A DNA stretch of 64,000 bases from Vitis vinifera (lineage: Eukaryota; Streptophyta; Magnoliopsida; Vitales; Vitaceae), in NCBI RefSeq assembly GCF_030704535.1, contig NC_081815.1:18250001-18314000 (forward strand). The letters run 5' to 3'. The position numbers were made by a program, and so were the translations under genes. Shown here piece by piece: positions 22,933 to 34,515 of this stretch (positions are counted from its first letter, which is position 1; each line of letters opens with the position of its first letter). The notes under the pieces are model-generated. The model was given only the letters and a program-made list of their open reading frames with translations, was not told the origin of the DNA and did no database searches.

Positions 22933-25398
22933 TCATAATTCCATATGCTCCCTAATACGGAAAGTGAGCCTTCGCAATGATTGATCATCGAAGGACTTAT
23001 CCATCTCTGTAATATTTGACACAAAATCCATAGCTTCTTTGTATTTTTTGCCTTTACAATAACCATCCACCACAATCTTATAGGTTAGCTCATTGGGTCT
23101 GCAATCATGCTGAATCATATAACTGATCACCTCTTCAACTTCACTAAACATTCCTTTCCCTGAATAGCCTGCTACAAAAGTATTGTAAGTGACTATACAA
23201 GGTCGGATCCCACTAATTGTCATCTCTGAGAGAGTTCTTATTGCCTCCTGCATGAGCCCTTGCCTACAAAATCCTTTGATTACAGTGTTATAAGAAACAA
23301 GGTCCGGTTTTCCGCCAGATTTTTGTATCCCTTTGAGGATTTCTTCTCCTTTCCAACACTCTCCCCCTCTGGCATACATGTCCATCAAGCTATTGTATGT
23401 GACTAGATCAGGCTGCAATCCACTCTCACGTATCAACCGCAGCATCTCATGGGCACGATCATACATCTTGTTCTTGGCAAAAATCGAAAGCATTGAGTTA
23501 AACAAAACCAAATCAGGTTTGTATCCATGCTTGCAAAATTCTTGAAATGCTCTCTCCATGCCCATCAGTGCTCTACGCTTGAAGTTTGCAAGAACTAGGG
23601 TTCTCAAAAGTATCCAGCTGGGAAAAATATGTCCATTATAAATTTCTTCCTCAATCTTCTCTATTCCCCTCCCGTTCCCTCCCTTTGCATAACAATTGAG
23701 CATCAATGAGTATGAGGTTTCATTAGGCTTAAATCCCTTGCTCTTCATGTCTAGAATCACAGACTCTGCTGCTTCCCAATCCCCTCGCCGAGCAAGTGCA
23801 TTCAGAAGTGCATTGTAAGTTGTAACACATGGAGTAAACCCAGCTTTAATCATTTCCTCATACATTTTGACGACATCAATTTGGGACCCACATCGGCCAT
23901 ATGCACCAATCAAAGCATTAAATGTGTCTCTGTTAGGCTCAAAACCACAACTCTTCATCTCACGGAATACCCGGTTCACATACTTGTGCATACCCTTATT
24001 TCCACACATGGCAAGCATTGTATTCCAGGTAACTGAGTTAGGGGCACATCCATTTGATCTCATATCACAAAGCATATCTATCATCTCTTCTAACCGTGAC
24101 TTCTTCCCCAACATACCAAGGATGGCATTATATGTACACACATTAGGAACACAACCCGATTCCTTCATCTGCCTGAAGAAACTCAAGGCCTTGTCCTCCT
24201 TTCCAGCTTTGCCATAGGCATTTATGACAGTAGTATATGTGATGGCATTTGGCATTATTCCCTTACGGATCATTGTATCTATGAAGTCAGCTCCTTCCTC
24301 ATGGAATCCTGCTCTTACATAAGCTGCCACAAGCTCATTGTAAGTCACCAAGTCAGGTGGGCAGTTATTTTTCTCCATCTCTTTCAAAATACTCAAAGCC
24401 TCTGAGTAAATCCCGGCCTTCCCAAACACCTGCAACAAAGAATTGTAAGTAAAAGTTCCCGCAACATAACCCTCTGACTTCAATCTGGCAAAGAACTTCC
24501 TGGCTTCATCCAACAGCCCCTCTCTCCCACAAGCAGATATCACAGTGCTGCAAGTGAACTCATCAAACTCAAGTCCATTGCTTCTCATCTCATCCAAGAG
24601 GCCTAAAATTTTATTCCAAGACCTACCCATCTTCCCATAAACATCAAGCATGACATTATAGGTGACCAGAGTTGGAGATAGGCCCGTCTTCCTCATTTTC
24701 TCAAACATAGTAATCGCTCTCTCATACTTGCCAATACGAGAATATGCATGAAGAATGGTAGTCCAGGCTCGGACATCCAGTGAATATTCCTCAACAGAAA
24801 TTTCATCAAGCAGCCTCAATGCAACCGAATGCTGAGACTCCCTCCCAAGAATCCTAACCATCAGTTCAACAAGCTGATTATCTATCTTCTCATTTCTAGA
24901 GTATAAATTCAAAATAGCCCATTTAAACAACAAAACAGCTCTTTTCCAATTGCCCGAAAGATCTAACCCCTTCAAGAGACTAACCAAATCAACATCAAGC
25001 AACTCAAACTTCACAGAATCAAAGAAATCATTCAAACCAGGTAAAGGGTGTTCCACAATGGAATTCAGCAGAAACTTACCCTTCCTTGACAAGAATTCTA
25101 CAGACCCATCTGGTGATTGAGCCTCCTCTACACTGCCCTCCAACTGTGACACTGAAACAGCACTGAATTTCTTCAAATTGGTTTTAGGTGGGTTGATGGG
25201 TTTGGGCTTGTGGGTAGGTGAAGAGAAGTGAAGCAGATGCTGAAGGAGAGAGTCCAATGGCAGAGAAGGAGGAGATGGGGATTGGGGAGGGAGAGGAAGA
25301 GTTGCAGGGTTGAATTTCACATGGGGGTGGTTGGGTTGAGTTGATTTTGTCCTTGGAATTGGGAATGAAGGCCTGTTTGGGAAAAGGGTACCTTCCAT
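22933..25398 (-). CDS. PPR10: Chloroplast PPR protein, PPR10/At2g18940 orthologue
   Basis: Single-exon P-class pentatricopeptide repeat protein of 821 aa. Maize PPR10 binds chloroplast RNA between atpI and atpH and between psaJ and rpl33, where it blocks exonucleases and defines transcript ends. The N-terminus (MEGTLFPNRPSFPIP, then a Ser/Pro-rich stretch with SLPLDSLLQHLL) matches PPR10 and looks like a chloroplast transit peptide. From about residue 205 a tandem series of roughly 18 35-residue PPR motifs runs almost to the end, for example VTYNVMLDVYGKMGRSWNKI, FTYNSLLQVFGKAGIYSEAL and VTYNSLMDMYARGGECWKGE. The C-terminal tail ends at EHMEL. Length and motif order match the At2g18940 family. 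There is no DYW or SMR domain. The start chosen is the first Met of the frame and gives the expected N-terminus. The RNA targets in this species are inferred from orthology. Confidence 0.93.
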   Translation of the reverse strand: MEGTLFPNRPSFPIPRTKSTQPNHPHVKFNPATLPLPPQSPSPPSLPLDSLLQHLLHFSSPTHKPKPINPPKTNLKKFSAVSVSQLEGSVEEAQSPDGSVEFLSRKGKFLLNSIVEHPLPGLNDFFDSVKFELLDVDLVSLLKGLDLSGNWKRAVLLFKWAILNLYSRNEKIDNQLVELMVRILGRESQHSVALRLLDEISVEEYSLDVRAWTTILHAYSRIGKYERAITMFEKMRKTGLSPTLVTYNVMLDVYGKMGRSWNKILGLLDEMRSNGLEFDEFTCSTVISACGREGLLDEARKFFARLKSEGYVAGTFTYNSLLQVFGKAGIYSEALSILKEMEKNNCPPDLVTYNELVAAYVRAGFHEEGADFIDTMIRKGIMPNAITYTTVINAYGKAGKEDKALSFFRQMKESGCVPNVCTYNAILGMLGKKSRLEEMIDMLCDMRSNGCAPNSVTWNTMLAMCGNKGMHKYVNRVFREMKSCGFEPNRDTFNALIGAYGRCGSQIDVVKMYEEMIKAGFTPCVTTYNALLNALARRGDWEAAESVILDMKSKGFKPNETSYSLMLNCYAKGGNGRGIEKIEEEIYNGHIFPSWILLRTLVLANFKRRALMGMERAFQEFCKHGYKPDLVLFNSMLSIFAKNKMYDRAHEMLRLIRESGLQPDLVTYNSLMDMYARGGECWKGEEILKGIQKSGGKPDLVSYNTVIKGFCRQGLMQEAIRTLSEMTISGIRPCIVTYNTFVAGYSGKGMFSEVEEVISYMIQHDCRPNELTYKIVVDGYCKGKKYKEAMDFVSNITEMDKSFDDQSLRRLTFRIREHMEL

Positions 25399-25800
25399 TA
25401 GAGAGAAAATGAGAGAAAATTTTGAGGGTTTTTGGCAGTTTTTAGAGCATCAGAGAGCTTGGGAATGGATAGCAGGTGGAGGCCAAGAGAGCATCACTCG
25501 ATTCACTCCTATGAGTTCGGGTTTTGGAACCTACGTTTTACCAGAGGATGAGTAATCTACGATGGTTGGTTCTTATTTAGGAAGGCATGACCTGGACTTT
25601 GCCCTGGGCCTGGGCTGAGCCAGCCCTTGGGTCAGGTGGAATTTGGGTTTGGATCGAAAAATATAATGATAGTTGTACCGTACCATTACTTAATACAAAC
25701 TTGATCGGTGGTAATTAAATTTTAAAAATATTTTATATTGAATAAACATTAATTACTTTTATCAAATTGAATTACCACCTACTATATAAGACAGACTCTA
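25399..25800. other. Upstream region of the PPR gene
   Basis: Probable 5' untranslated region and promoter of the PPR gene, read leftward. It is more GC-rich near the gene, then AT-rich. No element clearly recognised. Confidence 0.4.
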
Positions 25801-25802
25801 TT

Positions 25803-26012
25803 TAGGAAGTGTTTTCGAAAACAGTTTTAAAAAAAAAAAAATTTAAATTATTTTCTAATATTTTTCAGAACAAATCTCAACTTAAAATGTTTTTAACTTA
25901 TTTTATATATTTTTAAATATATTTTAAAAATAATTTTTATATATAATTTTATTTTTAATGATTTTCTATATTTATATAATTATTTTTTAAAACAACTATG
26001 GAATGAAACCAC
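25803..26012. repeat. Foldback MITE-like sequence
   Basis: AT-rich sequence starting GTGTTTTCGAAAACAGTTTT with internal blocks (ATTTTTAAATATATTTTAAAAATAA, TTTTTAATGATTTTCTATATTT) shared in the same order with copies at 26884-27282 and 45748-46310. It is a short non-coding member of the same family. Ends are approximate. Confidence 0.5.
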
Positions 26013-26019
26013 ACTGAAA

Positions 26020-26290
26020 CAATGTAGACCTATTGTGGGCCTAGGGCCCACATTGGACAAGAAGGTCCATGGAGGCATCGGGCCCAAACTGAAGAGCTAT
26101 ATCTACACGGATGTAGATGGCTAAACCCAGACTGGACAACGTGATCTACACAGAAGTGGACCCAAATTAGACCCACATAAACTTCATGTGAGCATTGGGC
26201 TTAAATTGTACAACAATATGAACACGGAGGCCCTCACACGTGTTGGGCCCAAACTGGACAATAGCATTCACTGAGATGTTGATGTGAAAA
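26020..26290. repeat. Degenerate tandem repeat built on GGGCCCAAACTGGACAA
   Basis: About six copies, spaced 35-55 bp, of a motif related to GGGCCCAAACTGGACAA (26046, 26080, 26126, 26157, 26196, 26244). They are linked by short segments resembling CACGGAGG and CATGTGAGC. It is markedly more GC-rich than its surroundings. The sequence lies between foldback MITEs and has no coding frame. Confidence 0.65.
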
Positions 26291-26311
26291 GTAGTGAGTG
26301 AATTATGGCCT

Positions 26312-26620
26312 GTTTGGCCCACACAATTCTTTCATAATAGTTTTCAAAAATAGATGTTGGATGTTTTCTAAAACAAAAATCTGTTTGGAAACTTGGAATA
26401 TTCTCAACATATTTTTTATGTTTCCAAATGTTTCTTAATAACATTATCTATAATATCTTCTTATTTTCAATTATTTTTTATATTTTTATAAGTATTTTTT
26501 AAAAATAATTCTTAGAAAACAAACGAAAACAAAAAAAATGTCATATTTTTAAAAAAAATTTGTAAAACTTGCTTTTAAGTCCAAAAATCAGTTATCAAAC
26601 AAGCTCTTAATATTCCCACC
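26312..26620. repeat. Foldback MITE-like sequence
   Basis: Begins GCCTGTTTGGCCC and ends CAGTTATCAAACAAGCTC, which are imperfect inverted ends (GCTTGTTTGATAAC on the reverse strand). The AT-rich interior resembles the family at 42565-42925 and 45748-46310. Confidence 0.5.
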
Positions 26621-28180
26621 ATCTTCATGGACCCCACACTTCCTAAATTTGAAAAGCCAACTTGAAAGTAATTTAACTTTTTTTTTTTTTTATCTTGTAG
26701 GTGGATGAGTGGTTAGATATTTAAATTAAGGTGTTATTTGTTTTTTTTTCAAAAAAAATAATTTGCTAAAAATAATTTGCTTTTATAGTTCAATTTTTTT
26801 TTTTTTTTTTTTTACTTTTTGTTGACTTATTGCTTATTTCTTAATTTTTTTAATTGAATAAAAAAAAGTTCAAATATTTATAGTTGGTTTGATAATTGTT
26901 TTCGAAAACAGCTTTGAAATAGAGTTTTTGAAAACAAGTTTTAAAAATTGTTCTTAAATGTTTTATAGAACAAAAGTTTATTTAAAACCTAAAATACTTT
27001 CAACCTATTTTTAATATTTTAAATATATTTTAAAAATTAATTTTATATTTAGTGTTTTATTTTTAATCATTTTACATATTTTTATATTTATTTTTTAAAA
27101 TAACTCTCATAAAATGAGTGAAAACAATTAAAATACATTCTTTAAAAATACTTTGTTTTTTTGTTATTAAGAACAAAAAAAATTAAAAAATATTTTTTTT
27201 ATGAGTTAACGTATTTTTTTGATGTTTTGTTTTAATAAACAAAAAAATTGTTTTCGAAAATAATTACTAAACAGATCCATAATTTTTTCTAAATGATAAA
27301 AGTTAATCATTATAATTAAAATGAATTCGTTAGTTTATTTATTTATTAATACTTAATAAAAATAAAACATAAAAAAATAATTTAATACTTAACACTATTA
27401 AATAATATTTAATATTAAATTTTATTTAAAATTCCACTAAAAAACCAAACATATGCACATGGAAGTTCGATAAGGCACATGGCTCAAATCGGAAAAATGA
27501 CGTCTACATGGGGGAGTGATCGTTTTCCACAATCTCCACAGTCCACAGACCCCTACATATTAAATCTCAAAACTCAAAAGCGCTTTTGAATCACCGGACC
27601 CTCCTTATCTTTGTAGATAGGATGGTGGTTGGACACTTAAATTAAGGTGTTATTTTATTTTTAAAATTTTTTTATTAAAAATAATTTGATTTCATAGTTC
27701 AAATAATTAGTTTTTTTTTGTTGATTTATTATTTATTTCTTAAGATTTTCAATTAAATAAAAAAATAAAATATTTAATTTTTTTAAAAATACTAAAAGTG
27801 AACCATTATCATTATAATGAATCCCTTAATTTATTTTTAATTGTTAATAAATAAAACACTTTAAAAAACAACTTAATACTAATACTATTAAACAATATTT
27901 AATAATAAATTCTATTTAGATTTACATAAAAAAAAAAAAAAAAAAAATCACTTATGTCAATGTCTAATGTGACAAAACATAGAAGTTGGGTAAGGCATAG
28001 GGGCTCAAATTGGAAAAAACGATGTCTACGTGGAGTAGTTATATTTGGAATGTAGATGGCCTTCCTCAATCTCCATGGACCACGTACATATTAATTAGAA
28101 AAGCACTTTTGTACCGGCGGCCTCTCCTTTGTAGTTGGGCAAGTGATAAGCTTAAGATAGAGTCTTAATTGGTTACCCCG
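26620..28180. repeat. Tandem segmental duplication carrying Tourist-like MITEs
   Basis: Three successive blocks share the same landmarks in order: a GGACC(C)-CTCC/TTTGTAG...GTGGTTGGACA segment, the start of a Tourist-like MITE (ATTAAGGTGTTATTT at 26730 and 27646), and a GATGTCTACRTGG...CAATCTCCA segment (27498 and 28022). The flanks of the MITE are shared too, so the whole unit was duplicated and the MITE was not inserted twice. The first block is longer because another foldback element (26884-27282) sits inside its MITE. A partial third start occurs near 28108. Confidence 0.6.
26884..27282. mobile_element. Foldback MITE nested in a Tourist-like MITE
   Basis: Left end GGTTTGATAATTGTTTTCGA. 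The reverse strand of the right end is GGATCTGTTTAGTAATTATT and continues into TTCGAAAAC, giving imperfect terminal inverted repeats of about 28 bp. The interior is AT-rich and non-coding. It interrupts the MITE beginning at 26730. Confidence 0.55.
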
Positions 28181-29200
28181 ACAATGTCCATAGTGGCCAT
28201 GTGGGTGTTGGACCCCAAGGTGTCACACCTTGACTAGTCTTTCCAACCCATTTTTTAGGGCACAAATGAAAATTATCCTTTTTTTTTTCATAAATATTTT
28301 TACTTTCATAAATAAATTCAACAAAAATGCTTAATTTTGTATGATTTGTTGTGTAATTAGAAGCTTGATATTGTAAATATGGTAATAAAAAACACATGAA
28401 TATCAAATAATTAACACATAAAGGTATATTAAATTTTAACCGTGATTTAATTATATATACACTCATTTTTTATTAGACCTCAAAATATTTCATGTTTTTT
28501 TACTATTTCTATCAATATCTTGAATCATGAGTCTTTGTGTTTTGTCGAATATATTTCATTTATCCTCGTATATTTCTTTATAAACTCGTCTTCATTTTAT
28601 ATAAATATTTTAGGTCATGAGGTTTATAAAAAGTAACATGTTCCAATTAAAAATTTGAGACAATTTTCAACATGATTTTTGGATGTAGATTTAAAAAAAG
28701 AAAGATGTTAAGGGATATTTGGCAAAATTTAATACTTATTACTTCATAATTTAAGTTGTTGGCTTGAAACTTACTACTTAATTCTTACTTTAAATATTAT
28801 TGTTGTTTAATAAAATTAACTTAAAACTTATTTTAAATAATCAAATTGACTTTTTTTGTCCTCATAAATTATAATTAAGATACAGAAAGCCTAATAATAG
28901 AGGTTGTAAAATAGTAAAAGAGATTATGGAGGTTATTAAGACAATAAGGATAAAAAGATAAAATGAATATATAAATTTAAAAATAAATTAATTATTTTTA
29001 TTTTTACTTAAAGTTGCTTTTGACTTTAAGTCATACAATTAAATTATTTGAATAAATATACTTAATTTACTTGATGACTTAAATTAAGTTATTAAATTAT
29101 TTTAAGTCATTATGTTGGTTCACCCAACACTTACTTGGTATTTAAATACGGTGAATAAGAAAATTCTAAAATATTAAATTGATTAAATACTTTAAAATAT
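28181..29200. other. AT-rich intergenic DNA
   Basis: No coding signal, RNA gene or clear repeat seen. There are scattered runs of A and T. Confidence 0.4.
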
Positions 29201-30484
29201 AGAGCCTATTTGGTAGCAAATTGAGAACTCTTTCTTTGTTTTTCAAAACTATAAAAAAAACTTAAAAATGACATAAGCATATGTTAGATACCATGTCTTT
29301 ATAAATAAATGGGAGAATTGTATTTTGGGTTCGTTTGGGCCCAAAAATTAACATTTGGTCCATATATCATGTATATTTAAGCCCAAGACCCAAACAAAGT
29401 ATAAAAATTAAAATGAAGGATATTGTCTTTCATTAATCCCTAAAATACCCTTAATCATTGCATAGGCATAAGTGAGTGTGAATTTTAATTTTTTTATAAT
29501 TTTTTTCCCTTTTCTATTTCCTATTAAATATTACTCATTTCTAACTTTTTTTTTCCTTTTCTTCCGATCTATATTTCTATTTTATGTCAAATAAAAAGTA
29601 ATAATATTTTTTTGTTTTTCATTTTTAAAGATATTGAATCTTTTTGCTCTTATTATAAGCAATGATAAAAGTTTTGGGATTTTTCATCCAAATATTTTTA
29701 TCTTTTTGTATTTATCTTTTAGTTTAATTTTCATTTTTTATTTTAAATTTATATTACCCTTTCATTTATAGTTTTCTCTTATTTTTAGTTATTTTTTATA
29801 TTTTCTACATTAACCATATTTTAAAAATTTTAAAAATTGACTATCACTTCACTTTATTATATATATCCTTTTAGCTTTTTAATTTTTAATTTTTTTAATT
29901 TTAAAATTTTTAAAAAGATAAATTTATTGAAAAAAAATTAAGATATGAAGTTCTAATATTATATTAATAATTTTTCTTATCTAGATAGACTAATGCAAAA
30001 CATTTTGACTCACAACAAGAAAATTGTCAATACAATTTTTTAGTTAAACTTTAGAAATTAAATTTCAAATAAAATATATTATATAAAATTTTATCTAAAA
30101 ATTATTGAAAGTGGTATTTAATTTTTTTTATTGACTTTCAAACATATCTAATTTTTTACTTGAAAGGTAATAGAACATGTTTACAAAAAAAATTAGTTTT
30201 TGATTTTTTAAATAAATGAGTATAAATATATTAAAAGAATTAAAGATAATCTTAGTAAAAAAATTTGATAAATATGATTATAATTTTAAATATAGATTCA
30301 TTTGGATAAAATTTCATTAAAAAAAAATAGTGGAAAGAAAGAACATTGCTAAAACTACAAAAACAAAATATGCAATTACAAAATTTTGATGATGAAATTT
30401 AAAAATAAAAGTCCAAACAATTCTTGAGTGAGAAAATTTGAGTGGGGGAAAAAATCTTTGAATGGAAATAATGGGAAAATTTTT

Positions 30485-31115
30485 CAAAATCACTTGAAAT
30501 CTTTAACAAAAAGTAGTGTTATACACCCTTATACAATTAGTAAATTTGTCTTGTACAATCAGTGTAATACCCTTGTATAATAACTCAAATTTCATACATT
30601 ATCTCATGAGTATCTGACAATAAGTCGGTTAACCATGTTTTCATTGGTTTGGTTTTAAAAAAGAAGAAAAATTGTTGTATAATTTTGTTTTACAATCATC
30701 ATAAGTGAGGTACCTATTCAAATGACCATATACAAGTTAGATAAAGTGCATGAGATGAATATATGCTTAACCAATGTGTGTAAGGAATGTCATTTATCAT
30801 TGGTTAGGGGAAATAAACAAACAAGATTTTCAGAATCACTTAAAATCCTTCACAAATGATAGTCTTGTACACCCTAGTACAGTTAGTATATTTGTCATGT
30901 ACATTTAGTGTAAATACTTTGTACGGTGACTCAAATTCCATATACCCCATACTTAATATGTAACCATAGATAGGTTAACCATGTTTTCATTTGTTTGTTT
31001 CAAAAAATAGTGGAAGATGGAACAACAAAATTTTATCTCAAACATTATTTGTGGGATAAGTATTCGAATTATCATGTGCGAATTAAATAAAGTGCGTAAG
31101 ATGAGTCTGTAAGCA
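30485..31115. repeat. Diverged tandem duplication of about 345 bp
   Basis: 30485-30780 and 30832-31115 share, in order, AATCACTTGAAATC / AATCACTTAAAATC, TACACCCTTATACAATTAGT / TACACCCTAGTACAGTTAGT, GGTTAACCATGTTTTCATT in both, and AAAGTGCATGAGATGA / AAAGTGCGTAAGATGA. Divergence looks like roughly a quarter of positions. It is non-coding and internal to the terminal-inverted-repeat element. Confidence 0.75.
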
Positions 31116-31511
31116 AGTTAAATTCCATATACCCCCAAATTTATTTACTTATTTCATTTTATTTATTTAAATTAGAAAGTAATTTATTTTAATATATTAA
31201 AATGTGCACAATTGATTTATTACTTTGTTAATTATGGATATATTAAAATTTTCTATTAGACAAAAAATAAATAAAGAAAATAAAATTAAAAAGAGTAATA
31301 AATATATATAATTTAGTTATTTAATTATTTTTCATGTAAAAGATAGTCCCACAAAAAACACATAATTGATCAATTTCTTTGTTTAATTGTAAACATACTA
31401 TATTTTTTTATATTATTAAAATAACTAATGGAAAAAAATAAAAATGGATAATCAATTAATGAAATTTAATTCTTTTTATTATTTTCATATAAAAAATAGT
31501 ACTAAACAAGG

Positions 31512-34037
31512 TGTAGACCCCCATATGGGGCTTGTTTTTTTCATTTGCTGTAGGTCACACTTCTTGCCAAGTGGAAGGCTCTTAAAGAGCCAGATGCTGC
31601 TTCTTGGTTGGGTGGTCAGTGAATCAGGTAGTGGGTTGGAAATGCAATGGGGTGGAGACACCTGTTGGAGGATATTCAGAGGAGCTTTTGGGGCTGTTAG
31701 AGTGGAGTTTGGTTATTCTTTGGAGGTGTGAGGGGGACCCTAACTCTCTGACCATGAATCCTGGCCAGATGGGACGGGCAGCCAGGAAGTTGAGGGCTTG
31801 ATGCCGGCTGCAGTAGGCGTGCAGCAGCAGGGAGAGTGGTTGGGCAAGCCATGCTTGCTGATCGGTGAATAGAAGGGCAGAAGAGTGGCTTGCAGAGGGG
31901 GACACCAAAAAAAAAAGAAAAAAGGAAGGAGTAAGGGGGAAAAGATATTTTTAGAGAGGTGGGAGAGGAATCAGTCAGGTTTGATTATCTCTTACTTGAT
32001 CTTATCTTATTTTTGAGGGTCACCTGACGTTTCTTGCTGGGATTCAGATGATTGCTTTGATTACCTAAGGAGGCAAACCTGTTTCTGACTTTTGTTTATT
32101 TGATCTTTGTTTTCTCCCGTATGAGCTGCATGTTGGATATATTTTGTGTTTGTGTGTTAAGTTCATTGAGATCCTCCCACCAGGCTCTTTTGAAAGCTCT
32201 TTTGGTCTTCGTGACGCAGAGCTTGGTTTTAGTGGTATTATCTCCCCTTATACATTGCTCTGTTCCTCTTCTTTTTTTGTTATTTTTCTTTTTCTTCACT
32301 TTTCCCCTCTATTCTTGGCATTTTCTGGAGAAGAGATTCGTTAGCTTGAGGGTGAAGCAAAGTAGCAAACTGCCTGGGTATATTTTGCAGAGTGAGAGGA
32401 GGAGAGCATTCCAGTTTTCCTAGCGTTTGGCTGGAGATATTTGAAAAGAGGAGATCTTTTCTTGGACGACAATGCTACAGAGAAAAGGTTGGAGACATTA
32501 GAGGTTTGAAGAAGCAAACTGAAGCTGTGAGGAGAGGCCCAGGCGGAGTTGCGGAGAGCAGGGAAAAAACTTGTTAGTTCGATCCAGAGCCACAAGATGG
32601 TTTTGGTTGAATGTGATTATCTGCCCATATATGCTCTGTTTTGGTTCTCTTTGATGCTCTCGTTTTTTCCCTTGTAAATGACCCATGTGCATGGAGAAAA
32701 GTTTAACTTGTCCAAGCAAAGGCTTTATGTTCTCATGATGAATAACACGGTTACCACATGCCTACACCTTCTTCACTGTTCGCATTATCCATACCCATTT
32801 CCTCGCTCAAGCTTGCAGGAATCAAGCATCCTCCACCACACCCATTTTCCTCTCATTCATTCTCCTTCCCACTCCCTCACTTACATGGAGTCTCACGGGT
32901 GCATGCTATCCTTCACTCCTTCACATACCCATTAAAACCACTCACCTAAGCCTCCATATCCATACAACCCACCAAACCTGTTTCTCTCTCTAAACTCTCG
33001 CCTACCTATGGGATCCTCCCTAAAAATGCCGCGTGGCTCTCTCTCCCTTGCACACGTAGACGGTCCCCCTTGCGATGCGCGACACAACTCATTCCATCAG
33101 GGAAAGAATTCTGTCCGGCCGACGTTCAACCGTTCTCCGGATATCTCACATCCGGAATTCTGTCCGGCCGACGTTCCACCTTCTCCGGATATTTCACATC
33201 CGGCGCCTAACGCCGAATGGGAGAGGAGGCGATTCAACTTCCCCGGTCAGACATGTCCGGATCCTCTGATAGTGCTTACCCGGAGAGCATCCACAGCCGA
33301 CAATTCAGATTCCCTCGGACAGCTTGGCTCGTCGGCCACTCGCGATTCGCCGGATCCATTTCCGCCCGCAATCTTCTGCTCCTCTTGATTTTAATAGGCA
33401 TGAATGTTTTTTTTTCATAATTCCGGAATAATGGAATCTGTGATATTAATTCATGCAAAATAAATGGGTTTTGGTGGGAGCCTTACATATGTGACTTTAT
33501 GATTAATTGATTGATTGTTTGCTTTGATTATCATACATGATTGATTCACCTTACTCTCTAACATATATGCGATTATTCTTAAATTGTGCACTAACCCTCT
33601 CTATTGATAGCGCATGGTGGCTCGTTGCCCAGGTATGTACCCATTTTCCTCTTATCGTTGTCTATGCATGTCTCGACTTTTATGTGTGCATGATCATTCA
33701 GGATATTCATTGATTTACTCGTCAATTGCCACATCAGCTTCATTTTATCAGTAGAGACCCGACTTTAGGGACTTAGAAGGGTGTTACGGTCTTTATCGTA
33801 CCTTCCCGATAAGTAACCTGACCCCCGAACCCGATCTGGTTTTTCGTAGACCACCTTTTCCAAATAAGGAGTCACACTTAGGGTTTTTCTTTCTTATTTT
33901 GTTTACCCTTTAAAAATAAAACAAAAATAAGTAGCGACTCCAAGTCATTTTCTTAATCAAATAAAATCATTTTTCAAAACAAAAAATCGAGCTCGCCATC
34001 GAGTGTGAAACACATGAGCCGAAATGCGGGGTCCACA
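31512..34037 (+). mobile_element. Solo LTR, 2.5 kb, Ty3/gypsy type, with 5-bp target duplication
   Basis: Starts TGTAGACCCCCATATGGGG and ends GCGGGGTCCACA (TG...CA). It is flanked by CAAGG on both sides (31507-31511 and 34038-34042). The last 300 bp (TTACGGTCTTTATCGTACC, CCTGACCCCCGAACCCGATC, TAAGTAGCGACTCCAAGTC) are the conserved LTR 3' region I associate with large Tat/Ogre-type grape elements. There is no internal gag-pol, so recombination between two LTRs probably removed it. Inside, 33107-33205 is a two-copy tandem repeat. The sequence starting at 48698 has the same first 13 bases. Confidence 0.85.
33107..33205. repeat. Two-copy tandem repeat inside the solo LTR
   Basis: Two copies of about 49 bp, each GAATTCTGTCCGGCCGACGT followed by a CTCCGGATATYTCACATCCG segment. 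Each contains several CCGG/TCCGGA sites, making this CpG-rich island conspicuous in AT-rich DNA. Confidence 0.85.
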
Positions 34038-34515
34038 CAAGGTTTTCAATTTTTATTTTTAAAATAGTTTTCATTTTTTAATTAAATGTTTTTTCAAAAA
34101 GAAAATATAAATCATATTACCATTTTTTTAGAAAGTATTTTTTAAAATAGTTTTTGAACATACTTTTTCTTTATTTATAATTTAAAATAGAAAATAATGC
34201 TGATTTTCAATTATTTATAAAAAAAATAAAAAACTATGAAAAATCATTAAAATATAATTATTATGGTTGCATGAATAGTGGTGCAATAAAGACAAAAAAA
34301 ACTTATGTGAAACGTCATTGGATATTTTAGTTCATCACTATTTTATATCGTTAAAAGGTAATATATAGAAATTTGAAAGATATATTAGTCTTTTAACATC
34401 TTATATCATTTCCATTAATTATGAAAATTATATGGACCAAATGTAAATTTTTGGACCCAGATAGGCCAAAAACACAATTCTCCCATAATAAATACTTTCT
34501 CAATGCTACCATCAA

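Larger units (their letters stand above)
29311..34484. mobile_element. Non-autonomous DNA transposon with 56-bp terminal inverted repeats
   Basis: Left end 29311-29366 starts GGGAGAATTGTATTTTGGG and ends ACATTTGGTCCATATA. The reverse strand of 34428-34484 starts GGGAGAATTGTGTTTTTGG and ends with the same ACATTTGGTCCATATA. By eye the two ends are about 85% identical over 56 bp. The flanks are ATAAATAAAT and ATAATAAATA, an imperfect 9-10 bp AT-rich duplication compatible with a Mutator-like element. Removing the solo LTR inside leaves about 2.65 kb with no transposase frame. The superfamily is uncertain. Confidence 0.65.
29204..34515. repeat. Outer MITE-like inverted ends around the larger insertion
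   Basis: 29204-29232 contains TTTGGTAGCAAATTGAGAA. The reverse strand of 34497-34520 reads TTTGATGGTAGCATTGAGAA. These inverted ends bracket the terminal-inverted-repeat element at 29311-34484, with about 80 bp on the left and 20 bp on the right. An older small foldback element was therefore probably the target of the larger one. Confidence 0.5.
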
